Shown: positions 8,962-18,214 of the stretch, piece after piece
How positions within the stretch are numbered: the first letter of the stretch is position 1
Layout: each line of letters begins with the position of its first letter
Assembly (NCBI GenBank): GCA_965199815.1
Contig: CBDATE010000028.1
Coordinates: 496,001-560,000 of the forward strand
Length of the DNA: 64,000 nucleotides
Source of the DNA: Azotimanducus sp965199815
Lineage (GTDB): Bacteria > Pseudomonadota > Gammaproteobacteria > Pseudomonadales > Azotimanducaceae
Direction of reading: 5' to 3'
The notes under the pieces: generated by a model
What the model saw: only the letters and a program-made list of their open reading frames with translations
Told to the model about the DNA's origin: nothing
The model's database searches: none
Made by a program: the position numbers and the translations under genes

Positions 8962-11130
8962 TTAAAACAATTGCTTTCCTTGTGGCAGCGTTGGCAGCGC
9001 GGTGAACCACTGGGGCATCGATTCACCAAGTGGCGGGATGTGTTCGCCAGCCTGCGGGAAATACGGCCCTGGGGACCAGCCGACAGGCTTTCGGATGAAA
9101 CTATTGCATACTGGCAGGAAGATATCCGCCAGGATGCCGGGGCAATGCGTCGCATAGAGGCCGAGCTCTGGTACCGCGACAAGGACAGGAGTCGCGCGGC
9201 TACACTCCAGCGTATTTCAGAGATCGTGGCCAAAGTCGGCGGTGAGATAATCGATCGCGCGACCATTGTGGAAATTTGCTATCAGGCGGTATTGATCGAT
9301 ATACCTGCTACGGAGATTGAACGATTTTCCGAACGCGAAGAAGTTCATCTCCTTGTCTGTGACGACATCATGTTCCTGCGTCCGCAATCCTCGATGGATG
9401 TTTGGAAAGGGAGCTTCGAGCTGCAACGGGAAGCCGAGGTTCCGGACGAAGAACCATCTACTGCGCCGCCAATTGCGGCATTGCTCGACGGTGTACCGGT
9501 GCAAAATCATGTTCTTCTTGATGGGCGTCTGGCAATAGACGATCCGGACGAATTGGAACGGATGAGCACGGTGGCGAGTCGCCACCACGGGACGGCCATG
9601 GCTTCGCTCATCCTGCACGGAGACAGAAATATTATGCAGAGGGCGCTCTCTCGGCCTCTGCATGTGCGTCCGGTCTTGTACGCGCCGATCAACGAAGGTG
9701 ATGAGCAACCAAACCAGAATCGACTGCTGATTGACGTGATCTATCGTGCTATCAAGCGAATCAGGGAGGGAGACGACGAGGGCGAGGCGACGGCACCCGA
9801 AGTGTTTCTGGTGAACCTTTCGCTCGGCGACCGGGGACGTCCCTTCACCCGAGTCATGAGCCCTTGGGCCAAGCTGCTCGACTATCTCGCGGAACACTAT
9901 GGAATCCTCTTTCTGGTCAGCGCCGGCAACATCAAGGAACCCCTGCCGATCAATCAATTCAAGAAATGGGCCGAGTTCGAGGATGCGAATCCGGAGGACA
10001 GGGAGTGGGCAGTACTTTCGGCTCTCCTGGAGCAAAAAGCGTTTCGTACGCTGCTGTCGCCCGCGGAGGCATTGAACCCGATCACGATCGGTGCCATGCA
10101 TGACGATGCCGTTGACGATTCGAGAGGCTCGGCACCCGTTGACCCCTATGCAACGCGCGAGCTGCCGAATGTGAGCTCGGCCTTGGGCCTCGGCCACCGC
10201 AAGGTGATCAAGCCCGACATCTACCTGCCGGGAGGCCGTGAGCATGTGCATTGCCAAGTCAGTGACGGGTCGCTTGTTGTCATACCGAATTTCAACGGGC
10301 CATTCGGATTGGCAAGCGCCGCACCCGATGAGGCGGGGAATCTCGCGCATACCCGGCTGACAATGGGCACCAGCGCTGCGACGGCGTTGGCCACGCGGTG
10401 GGCGCATTTGATCTTTGATGCGCTCATGGATGGTGATGGTGGATCCTTACACACGGATCTTGACGCAGAATTCCGCGCGGTCGTGGTGAAGGCGCTGCTG
10501 GTGCACCGTGCGACATGGGGAGGCCGTGCGATGTTTCTGAATGAGCACTGTGGCCCCCGCGGAAGAGGCACGGATGTTCAGAGACGAGACGACATCTCTC
10601 GTCTGCTTGGATACGGCTTCCCGAATATTGAAGAATCGCTTTCTTGTGCACCGAACCGGGCAACACTGGTTGGCTATGGAACGATTGCGGCGGGTGAATC
10701 CAGGGTTCACGGAATTCCGTTGCCACCAAGCCTGGAACGAGTACAGGAACCACGAACATTGACTGTCACCGTCGCGTGGTTCTCGCCGATCAATCCTCGG
10801 CATCAGGTATATCGTTGCGCGAAACTGACAGTCGCCACAGTGAGTAAAATACAGGAAGCCGCGGGCGTGAGCCGATCAAGCGGACAGCCATCGGACACAT
10901 CGGTCAATCGCGGCACGGTTTGGCATACGCAGTACGAAGGCGACAAAGCAGTGGCGTTCGTCGATGACGGGCATGTCGTGCTGCAAATCCATTGCCGCGG
11001 ACAAGCGGGGGCACCGGACAAGGACATTCGCTACGGGCTTGCAGTCACGATTGAGGCAGGGGAAGGAATCGCTGTCTATGACGAAGTGCGCGCGCGCCTC
11101 GCTGTTCGAGCGAGGCCGAGGGCTTCGTAG
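8941..11130 (+). CDS. S8 (subtilisin-like) serine protease, catalytic fragment (ietS-like)
   Basis: Catalytic part of the disrupted protease. The triad is intact: Asp in IAALLDGVP, His in RHHGTAMASLILHGD, Ser in MGTSAATALATRWAH, with the oxyanion Asn in LVSAGN. In the intact family protein the region before residue LKQLLSLWQRW is supplied by the upstream fragment. The first usable ATG (8941) lies inside the last hairpin of the inserted repeat, gives the foreign residues MDLIRTY, and has no visible ribosome site, so translation is doubtful. If made, the product would be a protease lacking about 140 N-terminal residues. In ietAS-type pairs the protease is the effector, held in check by the ATPase; loss of its N-terminus is therefore probably inactivating or deregulating. 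Confidence 0.75.
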   Translation: MDLIRTYLKQLLSLWQRWQRGEPLGHRFTKWRDVFASLREIRPWGPADRLSDETIAYWQEDIRQDAGAMRRIEAELWYRDKDRSRAATLQRISEIVAKVGGEIIDRATIVEICYQAVLIDIPATEIERFSEREEVHLLVCDDIMFLRPQSSMDVWKGSFELQREAEVPDEEPSTAPPIAALLDGVPVQNHVLLDGRLAIDDPDELERMSTVASRHHGTAMASLILHGDRNIMQRALSRPLHVRPVLYAPINEGDEQPNQNRLLIDVIYRAIKRIREGDDEGEATAPEVFLVNLSLGDRGRPFTRVMSPWAKLLDYLAEHYGILFLVSAGNIKEPLPINQFKKWAEFEDANPEDREWAVLSALLEQKAFRTLLSPAEALNPITIGAMHDDAVDDSRGSAPVDPYATRELPNVSSALGLGHRKVIKPDIYLPGGREHVHCQVSDGSLVVIPNFNGPFGLASAAPDEAGNLAHTRLTMGTSAATALATRWAHLIFDALMDGDGGSLHTDLDAEFRAVVVKALLVHRATWGGRAMFLNEHCGPRGRGTDVQRRDDISRLLGYGFPNIEESLSCAPNRATLVGYGTIAAGESRVHGIPLPPSLERVQEPRTLTVTVAWFSPINPRHQVYRCAKLTVATVSKIQEAAGVSRSSGQPSDTSVNRGTVWHTQYEGDKAVAFVDDGHVVLQIHCRGQAGAPDKDIRYGLAVTIEAGEGIAVYDEVRARLAVRARPRAS

Positions 11131-11215
11131 AGCCTGCCAGCCATGCGCCCCAATCTGATGCAAGGTCACATTCGTCCGGGCCAGTTCCCTGCGTTCAGAC
11201 AGGTCCAGGAGTGAG

Positions 11216-12529
11216 CTATTCGCCCTGTTCGCGCGCCAGCGCGCGGTGGCCTATGTCGCGCCGGAACTGGCCTTGCGGCCAGTCGATGCGCTTCACGCCT
11301 GCATAGGCCAGGTGCCTCGCCTCACTGACCGACATTCCCAGAGCGGTTACGCACAGCACTCGTCCGCCGCTGGTAACCAGTTCGCCGTCGCGCATGGCGG
11401 TACCGGCATGAAACACCTTCACTGCCCCGGTATCATTCGCCGCATCCGGATCATCCGAAAATCCCTGCAAGCCGACAATGCGCTCGCCCTGAGCATAGCG
11501 CCCGGGATAGCCATCAGCCACCATGACTACCCCAAGTGACGGACGCCTATCCCAGGCCAGTTCATGGCCATCAATCCGTCCTTCCAGCGCGGCAAGGCAC
11601 GCGCCCACCAGATCCCCCTTGAGCCGCATGAGCAGCGGCTGGGCTTCCGGGTCGCCGAGCCGGACATTGAATTCTATGACCGAGGGCGCACCATCCGGCG
11701 AGATCATCAATCCCGCATAGAGAAAGCCCTGATAGGGTGTGCCGCGAGCGCGCATACCATCAAGCGTCGGCTGAATCACTTCGCGCATGATGCGTTCATG
11801 CACCTCCGGTGTTACCACCGGTGCCGGCGAACAAGCGCCCATGCCGCCGGTATTCGGCCCTGTGTCGCCATCAAAGCGCGCCTTGTGGTCCTGCGAGGTA
11901 GCCAGTGCCAGCGCATGTTGGCCATCGCAGAGGCAAATGAAACTCGCCTCCTCCCCGTGCAGGAACTCCTCGATGACCAGCCGCTGCCCGGCACACCCGA
12001 ACTTGCCCTCGGCGAGGGCTTCCTGCACCGCGCGCCGCGCATCCTGCCTGCGCTTGCACACGGTGACACCCTTGCCGGCCGCCAGGCCATCGGCCTTGAC
12101 GACCAGCGGCTCCGGCATGGATTCGATGGCGGCATCGCCCTCGGCCAGAGATTCAACGACATGGTAGCGGGCGGTGGGAATACCCTGGCTGGTGAGGAAC
12201 TGCTTGGTAAAGGATTTGCTGCCCTCGAGGGCAGCAGCTTGTGCACTTGGGCCGAAGCAGGCAAGACCCTCGGCATCAAAGGCTTCGCGGATGCCGGCCA
12301 CCAGCGGTGCCTCCGGCCCGATGATGGTGAGCCCCACGCCCTCGCGCCTGGCAAGCGCAATCAACCCGTCGGTATCCGAGACCGCTACCTCGCGGTTCTC
12401 CACGCCCGGCTCGAGCGCGGTGCCGGCGTTGCCCGGTGCCACCAATACACCTTCCACCTCGGCCGACCGCGCCGCACACCAGGCGAGCGCATGTTCGCGC
12501 CCGCCAGCGCCTACTACCAGTACCTTCAT
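11216..12529 (-). CDS. purD: Phosphoribosylamine-glycine ligase
   Basis: Second step of de novo purine synthesis: ATP-dependent ligation of glycine to phosphoribosylamine. The N-terminus MKVLVVGAGGREHALAW, the ATP-grasp segment VVKADGLAAGKGVTVC and the block FNVRLGDPEAQPLLMRL are diagnostic. At 437 residues it is a full-length PurD. It lies 42 bp downstream of purH on the same strand, the common purHD order. It converges on the protease gene with 85 bp between the two stops. Confidence 0.97.
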   Translation of the reverse strand: MKVLVVGAGGREHALAWCAARSAEVEGVLVAPGNAGTALEPGVENREVAVSDTDGLIALARREGVGLTIIGPEAPLVAGIREAFDAEGLACFGPSAQAAALEGSKSFTKQFLTSQGIPTARYHVVESLAEGDAAIESMPEPLVVKADGLAAGKGVTVCKRRQDARRAVQEALAEGKFGCAGQRLVIEEFLHGEEASFICLCDGQHALALATSQDHKARFDGDTGPNTGGMGACSPAPVVTPEVHERIMREVIQPTLDGMRARGTPYQGFLYAGLMISPDGAPSVIEFNVRLGDPEAQPLLMRLKGDLVGACLAALEGRIDGHELAWDRRPSLGVVMVADGYPGRYAQGERIVGLQGFSDDPDAANDTGAVKVFHAGTAMRDGELVTSGGRVLCVTALGMSVSEARHLAYAGVKRIDWPQGQFRRDIGHRALAREQGE

Positions 12530-12571
12530 GTTTCAAACTCCATAAATGATGTGCTGCGACCAGCATCGCGG

Positions 12572-14200
12572 CTAATGCCGGAAGTGGCGATAGCCGGTGA
12601 ACAGCATGGCCATGCCATGCGCGTTCGCGGCCTCTATGGACTCGTTATCGCGCATCGAGCCACCCGGCTGGATGATGGCCGAAACGCCGTGCTCGGCGGC
12701 CAGATCCACCGTATCCCGGAACGGCAAGAAGGCATCGGATGCGAGCACCGACCCGCGGGTTTCAAAGCGAAGCTCGTCTGCCCTGAGCAGTGCGATGCGC
12801 GCGCTGGTCACGCGGTTTGGCTGACCACCGCCAATGCCGAGTGTGCGCGCATCCCTGGCGATGACAATCGCGTTCGACTTGACTGCCGCCACCACCTTGA
12901 ATGCGAACAGCAAGTCCTGAAGCTCGGCATCCGAGGGGCCGCGCTCGGTGACCACCTGCAAATCCCCGTCCCTGAACAGCAGGCTGTCTTCGTCCTGAAT
13001 CAGCATGCCGCCACTCACGCGCTGATACCTGCGTCCGCGAACATCTGGTTGCCCACTCGGCACGGCGAGCAGTCGCAGATTGCGTGAGCGCCTGGCGGCG
13101 TGACGCGCACCCGCGGAAATCTCTGGTGCCACCAGCACTTCCACGAACTGGGCGCGCAGGATGCGCGTCAGGCAGTCTTCTTCCAGCGCACGATTCACGG
13201 CAATGATTCCACCAAACGCCGATACGGGGTCGCTGTCAAATGCCTTCTGCCAGGCTTCGCCAATCGTGTCTGCACAGGCCACGCCGCAAGGTGTCGCGTG
13301 TTTCACGATCACGCAGCAGGGGTCGTCAAACCGGCGCAGGCAGGCGAGCGCCGCATCCGCATCCATGAGGTTGTTGTAGGAGAGAGCCTTGCCCTGAAGC
13401 TGCTTGCCCGCAACCAGCGTACCCTCTTGCGGGAGACGGGTGTCCCGGTAGAGTTCGGCGCGCTGGTGCGGATTTTCGCCGTAGCGCAGCTCGCTCACGA
13501 GTTCGAGGTCGGGCGGGGGATCTGTATGTGTCCGGGTGCGACTTTCTGCGGGTGGCGCATCGCTCTCTTCCCGACTCTCGCCCGGGCGCGAAAAATAGCG
13601 CGTGATGGCCTGATCATAGTTGCCGCTGCGCGCGAATGCCTTGATGGCAAGTTCGGCGCGCAGTGCATCACCTGGGCCTCCCTGTGCAATCGCTGCGAGC
13701 ACCCGCCCGTAGTCCGCCGGATCCGTGACCACGGTGACGAAGGCATGATTCTTGGCCGCGCTGCGCAGCATCGCCGGGCCACCAATATCGATGTGCTCTA
13801 TGGCCTCGGCGCGCGTCACCCCGGGCCGCTGCACCACCGATTCGAAGGGGTAGAGATTGACCACCACCAGATCAATGGGCGCTATGTCATGCTCGCGCAT
13901 GGCCTCGATGTCCGCATCCCGACGCGCGAGGATGCCACCATGCACCCTCGGATGCAGTGTCTTGACGCGCCCGCCCATGAGTTCCGGGAAGCCCGTGAAG
14001 TCGGCCACTTCCCTGACCGGCACGTGCGCCTGACGAATCGCTCTGGCCGTGCCGCCGGAGGCCAGCAACTCACTGCCCATGCGGTGCAAACCCATGGCGA
14101 GGTCTTCAAGCCCGGTCTTGTCCGATACACTAATCAGCGCACGTTTGACTTTACACTTCAATTGAACACTTGGCCGACAGGTCGCGAGAACGCGAATCAT
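12572..14200 (-). CDS. purH: Bifunctional AICAR transformylase/IMP cyclohydrolase
   Basis: Last two steps of IMP synthesis. The N-terminal MGS-like IMP cyclohydrolase domain shows ALISVSDKTGL, LASGGTARAI and GGRVKTLHPRVHGGIL. The C-terminal transformylase domain shows LRYGENPHQRA, KHATPCGVA and IQPGGSMRD. The ATG at 14200 gives 542 residues. A TTG at 14159-14161 (minus strand) would give 529 residues, the same length as E. coli PurH, and starts right before the conserved VKRALISV block, so the true start is uncertain. Divergent from tsaD with overlapping start regions; operon with purD. Confidence 0.95.
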   Translation of the reverse strand: MIRVLATCRPSVQLKCKVKRALISVSDKTGLEDLAMGLHRMGSELLASGGTARAIRQAHVPVREVADFTGFPELMGGRVKTLHPRVHGGILARRDADIEAMREHDIAPIDLVVVNLYPFESVVQRPGVTRAEAIEHIDIGGPAMLRSAAKNHAFVTVVTDPADYGRVLAAIAQGGPGDALRAELAIKAFARSGNYDQAITRYFSRPGESREESDAPPAESRTRTHTDPPPDLELVSELRYGENPHQRAELYRDTRLPQEGTLVAGKQLQGKALSYNNLMDADAALACLRRFDDPCCVIVKHATPCGVACADTIGEAWQKAFDSDPVSAFGGIIAVNRALEEDCLTRILRAQFVEVLVAPEISAGARHAARRSRNLRLLAVPSGQPDVRGRRYQRVSGGMLIQDEDSLLFRDGDLQVVTERGPSDAELQDLLFAFKVVAAVKSNAIVIARDARTLGIGGGQPNRVTSARIALLRADELRFETRGSVLASDAFLPFRDTVDLAAEHGVSAIIQPGGSMRDNESIEAANAHGMAMLFTGYRHFRH

Positions 14201-15220
14201 ACTCTCACGCTCGGTATGGAAACCTCCTGCGACGATACGGGGGTCGCCATCTACTGCCCGCAGCGCGGCATCCTGGCCGAGGCGCTGGCATCGCAAACCG
14301 CCATTCACCAGGCGTTCGGCGGCGTGGTGCCGGAACTCGCGTCACGGGACCATATCCGCAAGCTGACACCGCTGCTGAAGTCGGTACTTGCAGAGGCTGA
14401 TCTGTCACTTCGGGAAATCACCGGCGTGGCCTATACTGCCGGTCCCGGATTGCCGGGTGCACTCATGACCGGCGCGGCCTTCGGTCGCTCGCTCGCGCAA
14501 GCGCTCGACATACCGTCAATCGGTGTGCATCACATGGAGGGCCACCTGCTGGCACCCTTCCTGAGCGATGAGCAGCCCGACCTGCCCTTCCTTGCGCTGT
14601 TGGTCTCCGGCGGACACACACAGATCCTCTGCGTCAATGCCATTGGCGAATACCGATTGCTCGGAGAGACGCTTGATGATGCCGTGGGCGAAGCTTTCGA
14701 CAAGGTGGCGCGTTTGCTGGGGCTGGGGTTCCCGGGCGGCCCCGCCATCTCGAAGCTCGCGCTCGGTGGTAATGCCGAGGCGTTCAGGTTTCCGCGCCCC
14801 ATGATCGATCGGCCGGGGCTTGATCTCAGTTTCAGCGGACTGAAGACCGCGCTTCGGGACGAGATCAGCAAGCGTTCGCCGCTTGATCAGCAGAGCGCCG
14901 CCGATATTGCCGCGAGTTTCGAGATGGCTGTCGCCGACACGCTGAGAATCAAGGTGACGCGCGCTATCGCCGAGACCGGCCTGAAAGATCTGGTGGTGGC
15001 CGGCGGGGTGAGCGCCAATCGACGCATCCGCCATGAATTTCAGCAGCGCCTCGATGCGCGCGTACTGTTTCCACCTGCGGGCCTGTGCACCGACAATGGG
15101 TCCATGATCGCCTTTGCCGGTCACTGGCGACTGGCGAGGGGCGCACACGAACCTCTGGCCATCCGTACGTACCCGCGGTGGCCGCTCGAGGCGCTCAGCG
15201 CAGCAGACCAGACTGCGTGA
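14162..15220 (+). CDS. tsaD: tRNA threonylcarbamoyladenosine transferase subunit TsaD
   Basis: Transfers the threonylcarbamoyl group to A37 of ANN-decoding tRNAs together with TsaB and TsaE. The conserved GMETSCDDTGVAIY, GVVPELASRDHIRK, metal-binding HHMEGHLLAPF and VAGGVSANRRIR are all present. The family usually has about seven residues before the GxETSCD block. The only ATG nearby (14216) would remove the first beta strand, so the TTG at 14162 is chosen, giving 352 residues. The frame itself stays open much further upstream, antisense to purH. The 3' end overlaps the convergent glycosylase gene by 26 bp. Confidence 0.92.
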   Translation: MNTWPTGRENANHTLTLGMETSCDDTGVAIYCPQRGILAEALASQTAIHQAFGGVVPELASRDHIRKLTPLLKSVLAEADLSLREITGVAYTAGPGLPGALMTGAAFGRSLAQALDIPSIGVHHMEGHLLAPFLSDEQPDLPFLALLVSGGHTQILCVNAIGEYRLLGETLDDAVGEAFDKVARLLGLGFPGGPAISKLALGGNAEAFRFPRPMIDRPGLDLSFSGLKTALRDEISKRSPLDQQSAADIAASFEMAVADTLRIKVTRAIAETGLKDLVVAGGVSANRRIRHEFQQRLDARVLFPPAGLCTDNGSMIAFAGHWRLARGAHEPLAIRTYPRWPLEALSAADQTA

Positions 15221-15968
15221 GTGCGCGCTCGAATGCCCCCGCCCAATCGCGGTTGGCGGCGGGATTCGCCGGGCTTGGATGCGGCGCGTCATGTATGTCG
15301 ATATCCTCTCCCAACCCGGCGCGTCGCGCGCGCTCGGCGGCGAAGCGCCCGACACCAATCACCCGGCGAATGCCGAGCGTCCTGACGACCTCGCGCAGCG
15401 CTTCATCACAGGCGGCAAACAGCGATGCCCGTTCTGCCTTCGGCAGCTTGTCCGGTGTGCGGTTGCGGCCAGAGACCTCCAGAAATGCCAGTGGGCAGTA
15501 GTTCCAGACAAGGAAATGCGCAAAGAAGGCGCTCGGCGACTCGTATCGCGCTCGCGCCCATCCCCAGAGCCTGGTACCGCTGACTTCGGCTCTCGGGCTG
15601 TCGAAGCCCAGTACTGGTCGCTTCGGATGTTCGTTGTCCGGCTTGTGGACACCATCGCGAATCTTCAGCCAGTCGCGCACCATGTGCACATCGCCGAAGG
15701 GAATGCCGGTCTGACACATGCCGAAGGGCCCGGGGTTCATCCCGAGCAGCAAGGTGTGTGCCTGACAGGAGCCGTAGCGTACGAGGTAGGTCAGGTGCGC
15801 CTCATGGGCATAGTCGAGCGGCCGGTACACGACGGCGACCGGCAATTGAAAAGCGAGCGCCCCGGTCGCCTGCCTCAGGCGTTCGGCTGTCTCGACGAGA
15901 GCGTCGCCGGTGTGAGCGGGCGCTGCCAAGGCCGTGCGTTGAATGTCAGCGAATTCATGACGCGGCAC
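15195..15968 (-). CDS. Single-strand-selective uracil-DNA glycosylase, SMUG1 type
   Basis: Removes uracil and oxidised pyrimidines from DNA. The family's motif 1, GMNPGPFGMCQTGIPFG, and motif 2 region PHPSPANPAANRDW are present, with the Asn-containing NYCPL segment between them. At 257 residues the length is right for SMUG1. SMUG1 is typical of animals and occurs in a scattered set of bacteria, so it may have been acquired by transfer. Its 3' end overlaps tsaD by 26 bp on the opposite strand. The start overlaps the end of the upstream acyl-CoA dehydrogenase gene by 14 bp, suggesting co-transcription. Confidence 0.9.
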   Translation of the reverse strand: MPRHEFADIQRTALAAPAHTGDALVETAERLRQATGALAFQLPVAVVYRPLDYAHEAHLTYLVRYGSCQAHTLLLGMNPGPFGMCQTGIPFGDVHMVRDWLKIRDGVHKPDNEHPKRPVLGFDSPRAEVSGTRLWGWARARYESPSAFFAHFLVWNYCPLAFLEVSGRNRTPDKLPKAERASLFAACDEALREVVRTLGIRRVIGVGRFAAERARRAGLGEDIDIHDAPHPSPANPAANRDWAGAFERALTQSGLLR

Positions 15969-17208
15969 ATCTGGCTACCTCGTGCCGACCAACCACCAGA
16001 TGGTGCACTTCATCCGGCCCGTCGGCAAAGCGCAGTGTGCGTTGTCCGATGTACATCTCGGCCAGCGGTGTCCACTGCGAAATGCCGGTCGCGCCATGCA
16101 TCTGGATGGCCTGATCGATGATCTGGCAGACGCGCTCGGGAATCATCGCCTTGGCCATATGTACCCAGACGCGTGCTTCGCGGTTGCCGACCACATCCAT
16201 CTCGCGCGCGGCGCGCAGCACCATGAGGCGCATGGCTTCGATGTCGATACGTGCGCGCGACACCACCTCCAGATTCTTGCCAAGTTGGACAATCGGCCTG
16301 CCAAAGGCTTCGCGCGAAGTTGCGCGCCTGACCATGAGATCAAGCGCTTGCTCCGCCTGCCCGATAGAGCGCATGCAATGGTGAATGCGTCCCGGACCCA
16401 GGCGAAGCTGTGAAATCTCGAACCCGCGACCCTCGCCGAGCAGGATGTTCTCCTGCGGTACGCGCACATTGTCGAGCCTGATGTGCATGTGGCCGTGCGG
16501 CGCGTCATCCTGTCCGAACACCAGCATGGGGCCGAGGATGTGTATGCCCGGCGTATCCATGGGCACCAGAATTTGCGATTGCTGCCTGTTTGGAGCGGCC
16601 TCCGGGCTGGTCTTGACCATGCAGATCATGATCTTGCAGCGCGGGTCTCCGGCACCCGAAATATAAAACTTCTCGCCATTGATTACCCACTCGTCGCCAT
16701 CGAGCACCGCCCGCGCATCAATGTTCCTGGCATCCGAAGATGCCAGGTCAGGTTCGGTCATGGCGTAACAGGAGCGGATTTCGCCATCGAGCAGCGGCTT
16801 CAGCCAGCGCGCTTTTTGGTCCGGCGTACCGACACGCTCGATGACTTCCATGTTGCCCGTATCAGGGGCGCTGCAATTCAGGCATTCCGAGGCCAGCGGG
16901 TTCTTGCCGAGCTCTGCCGCCATGTAGGCGTAGTCGAGGTTCTTCAACCCCTCGCCGGTCTCGGCATCGGGAAGAAAGAAGTTCCACAAGCCCTGTGCCT
17001 TCGCCTTGGCCTTCACGCCGTCAAGCAGCTCGAGCTGACCGGGCACGTAACTCCAGCGGTCTTCCCGATCTTGCCCGAGCTCGAAAAAACGCTCGGTGAC
17101 GGGCTCCACCTCCCTGGCGACAAACTGTTTGACGGCTTCGAAGAGCGGCACCGCCTCCCTGGACATACTGAGGTCAAACACATCGGCATTGAAACTGTCC
17201 TGATTCAT
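15955..17208 (-). CDS. Acyl-CoA dehydrogenase
   Basis: FAD-dependent enzyme that introduces the alpha-beta double bond in acyl-CoA. CYAMTEPDLASSDARNI is the flavin/substrate loop, INGEKFYISGAGDPRC follows, RIHHCMRSIGQAEQAL and REAFGRPIVQLGKN form the helical C-domain, and MHGATGISQWTPLAEMY is the end motif. The resemblance is closest to the ACAD10/ACAD11-like branch, often acting on branched or longer-chain substrates. The Met at 17208 gives 417 residues; a Met at 17220 is also possible. Divergent from an SDR gene, with 137 bp between the starts, which hints at a shared catabolic promoter region. Confidence 0.92.
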   Translation of the reverse strand: MNQDSFNADVFDLSMSREAVPLFEAVKQFVAREVEPVTERFFELGQDREDRWSYVPGQLELLDGVKAKAKAQGLWNFFLPDAETGEGLKNLDYAYMAAELGKNPLASECLNCSAPDTGNMEVIERVGTPDQKARWLKPLLDGEIRSCYAMTEPDLASSDARNIDARAVLDGDEWVINGEKFYISGAGDPRCKIMICMVKTSPEAAPNRQQSQILVPMDTPGIHILGPMLVFGQDDAPHGHMHIRLDNVRVPQENILLGEGRGFEISQLRLGPGRIHHCMRSIGQAEQALDLMVRRATSREAFGRPIVQLGKNLEVVSRARIDIEAMRLMVLRAAREMDVVGNREARVWVHMAKAMIPERVCQIIDQAIQMHGATGISQWTPLAEMYIGQRTLRFADGPDEVHHLVVGRHEVARCAAS

Positions 17209-17345
17209 ACGCGATTCCATTGCGGGGACGAGGGAATGTGAATGATACCCTCGTGCAGGCTCTGCCGGTTGCCGGTGTGACGCACCGGACGGAGTATCAT
17301 CATGCGCCACATCTGTGCCAACACATGTACCGAGGAGTATGCGAC

Positions 17346-18125
17346 ATGGTTTCCACAAACCTCTTCAACCTGACCGGCAAGGTCGCCCTCATGACAGGTT
17401 CCTCCCGTGGCATGGGCAAGGCCATGGCCGAAGCCCTCGCCGAGCATGGCGCGCGGGTGGTCATCTCGAGCCGAAAGATCGATCAGTGTGAGGCCACCGC
17501 CGAAGAGATCAATCAGCGTTGCGGTGCCGACAGCGCTGTTCCCATTGCCTGCAACGCCGGTCACAAGCAGGCATTGCAGGCGTTGGTCGAAACTGCCATG
17601 GAGCGCCTCGGGCGCATCGACATCAGCATTGGCAATGCCGGCATCAACCCTTTTTATGGCACCATGAGCGAGATTCCCGACGAGGCATTCGACAAGACGC
17701 TGGCCACCAACGTCAAGGCGAATCTCTGGTTGGCGCAGCTCGTAACTCCACACATGAAGGCGACAGGCGGTGGCTCCATCATGGTCACCGCGAGTACAGC
17801 CGCCTTGCGTCCTGCGGAGAAGCTCGGGGCCTACTGTGTTTCGAAGCTCGCCGATGTTGCGCTGGTGAGAAATCTGGCTCTGGAGCTTGGGCCCTTCGGC
17901 ATTCGCGTGAACGCAATCTGCCCCGGACTGGTCAAGACGGAGTTCGCACGCGCTCTCTGGGACACGCCGGAGTCCGAGCGCGAGGCGAGGGAGAAAGTGC
18001 CTCTGCGACGCCTCGGAATGCCTGACGACCTCAAGGGTGTTGCGGTGTTTCTCGCCTCGGATGCCAGTGCCTACATGACCGGCCAGGCGCTCACCCTGTG
18101 CGGAGGCACACACATGTGGAGTTAG
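17346..18125 (+). CDS. Short-chain dehydrogenase/reductase (SDR)
   Basis: A classical SDR of 259 residues. It has the Rossmann motif TGSSRGMGKAMAE, the NAG segment IGNAGINP, the catalytic Ser in VTASTAA, the YxxxK motif YCVSK, and the ICPGLVKTEF segment. The C-terminal FLASDASAYMTGQALTLCGG is typical of fatty-acid or hydroxyacyl-type SDRs. The Met at 17346 starts directly at the fold. It is divergent from the acyl-CoA dehydrogenase gene, so a joint role in fatty-acid or terpenoid catabolism is plausible but not shown. Confidence 0.9.
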   Translation: MVSTNLFNLTGKVALMTGSSRGMGKAMAEALAEHGARVVISSRKIDQCEATAEEINQRCGADSAVPIACNAGHKQALQALVETAMERLGRIDISIGNAGINPFYGTMSEIPDEAFDKTLATNVKANLWLAQLVTPHMKATGGGSIMVTASTAALRPAEKLGAYCVSKLADVALVRNLALELGPFGIRVNAICPGLVKTEFARALWDTPESEREAREKVPLRRLGMPDDLKGVAVFLASDASAYMTGQALTLCGGTHMWS

Positions 18126-18214
18126 CCTCCAATCTACCGCCCCCCTTCGATGTGCTCGACCAGGTAACCCGCGCCTCTGATCACGGCAAAACCCTGCAAT
18201 TGACATCTCCCGTA

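Noticed and set aside
11564..13087. 507-codon open frame on the plus strand across purD and purH
   Set aside because: It is antisense to two conserved purine genes and has no recognisable motif; long antisense frames are expected in GC-rich coding DNA.
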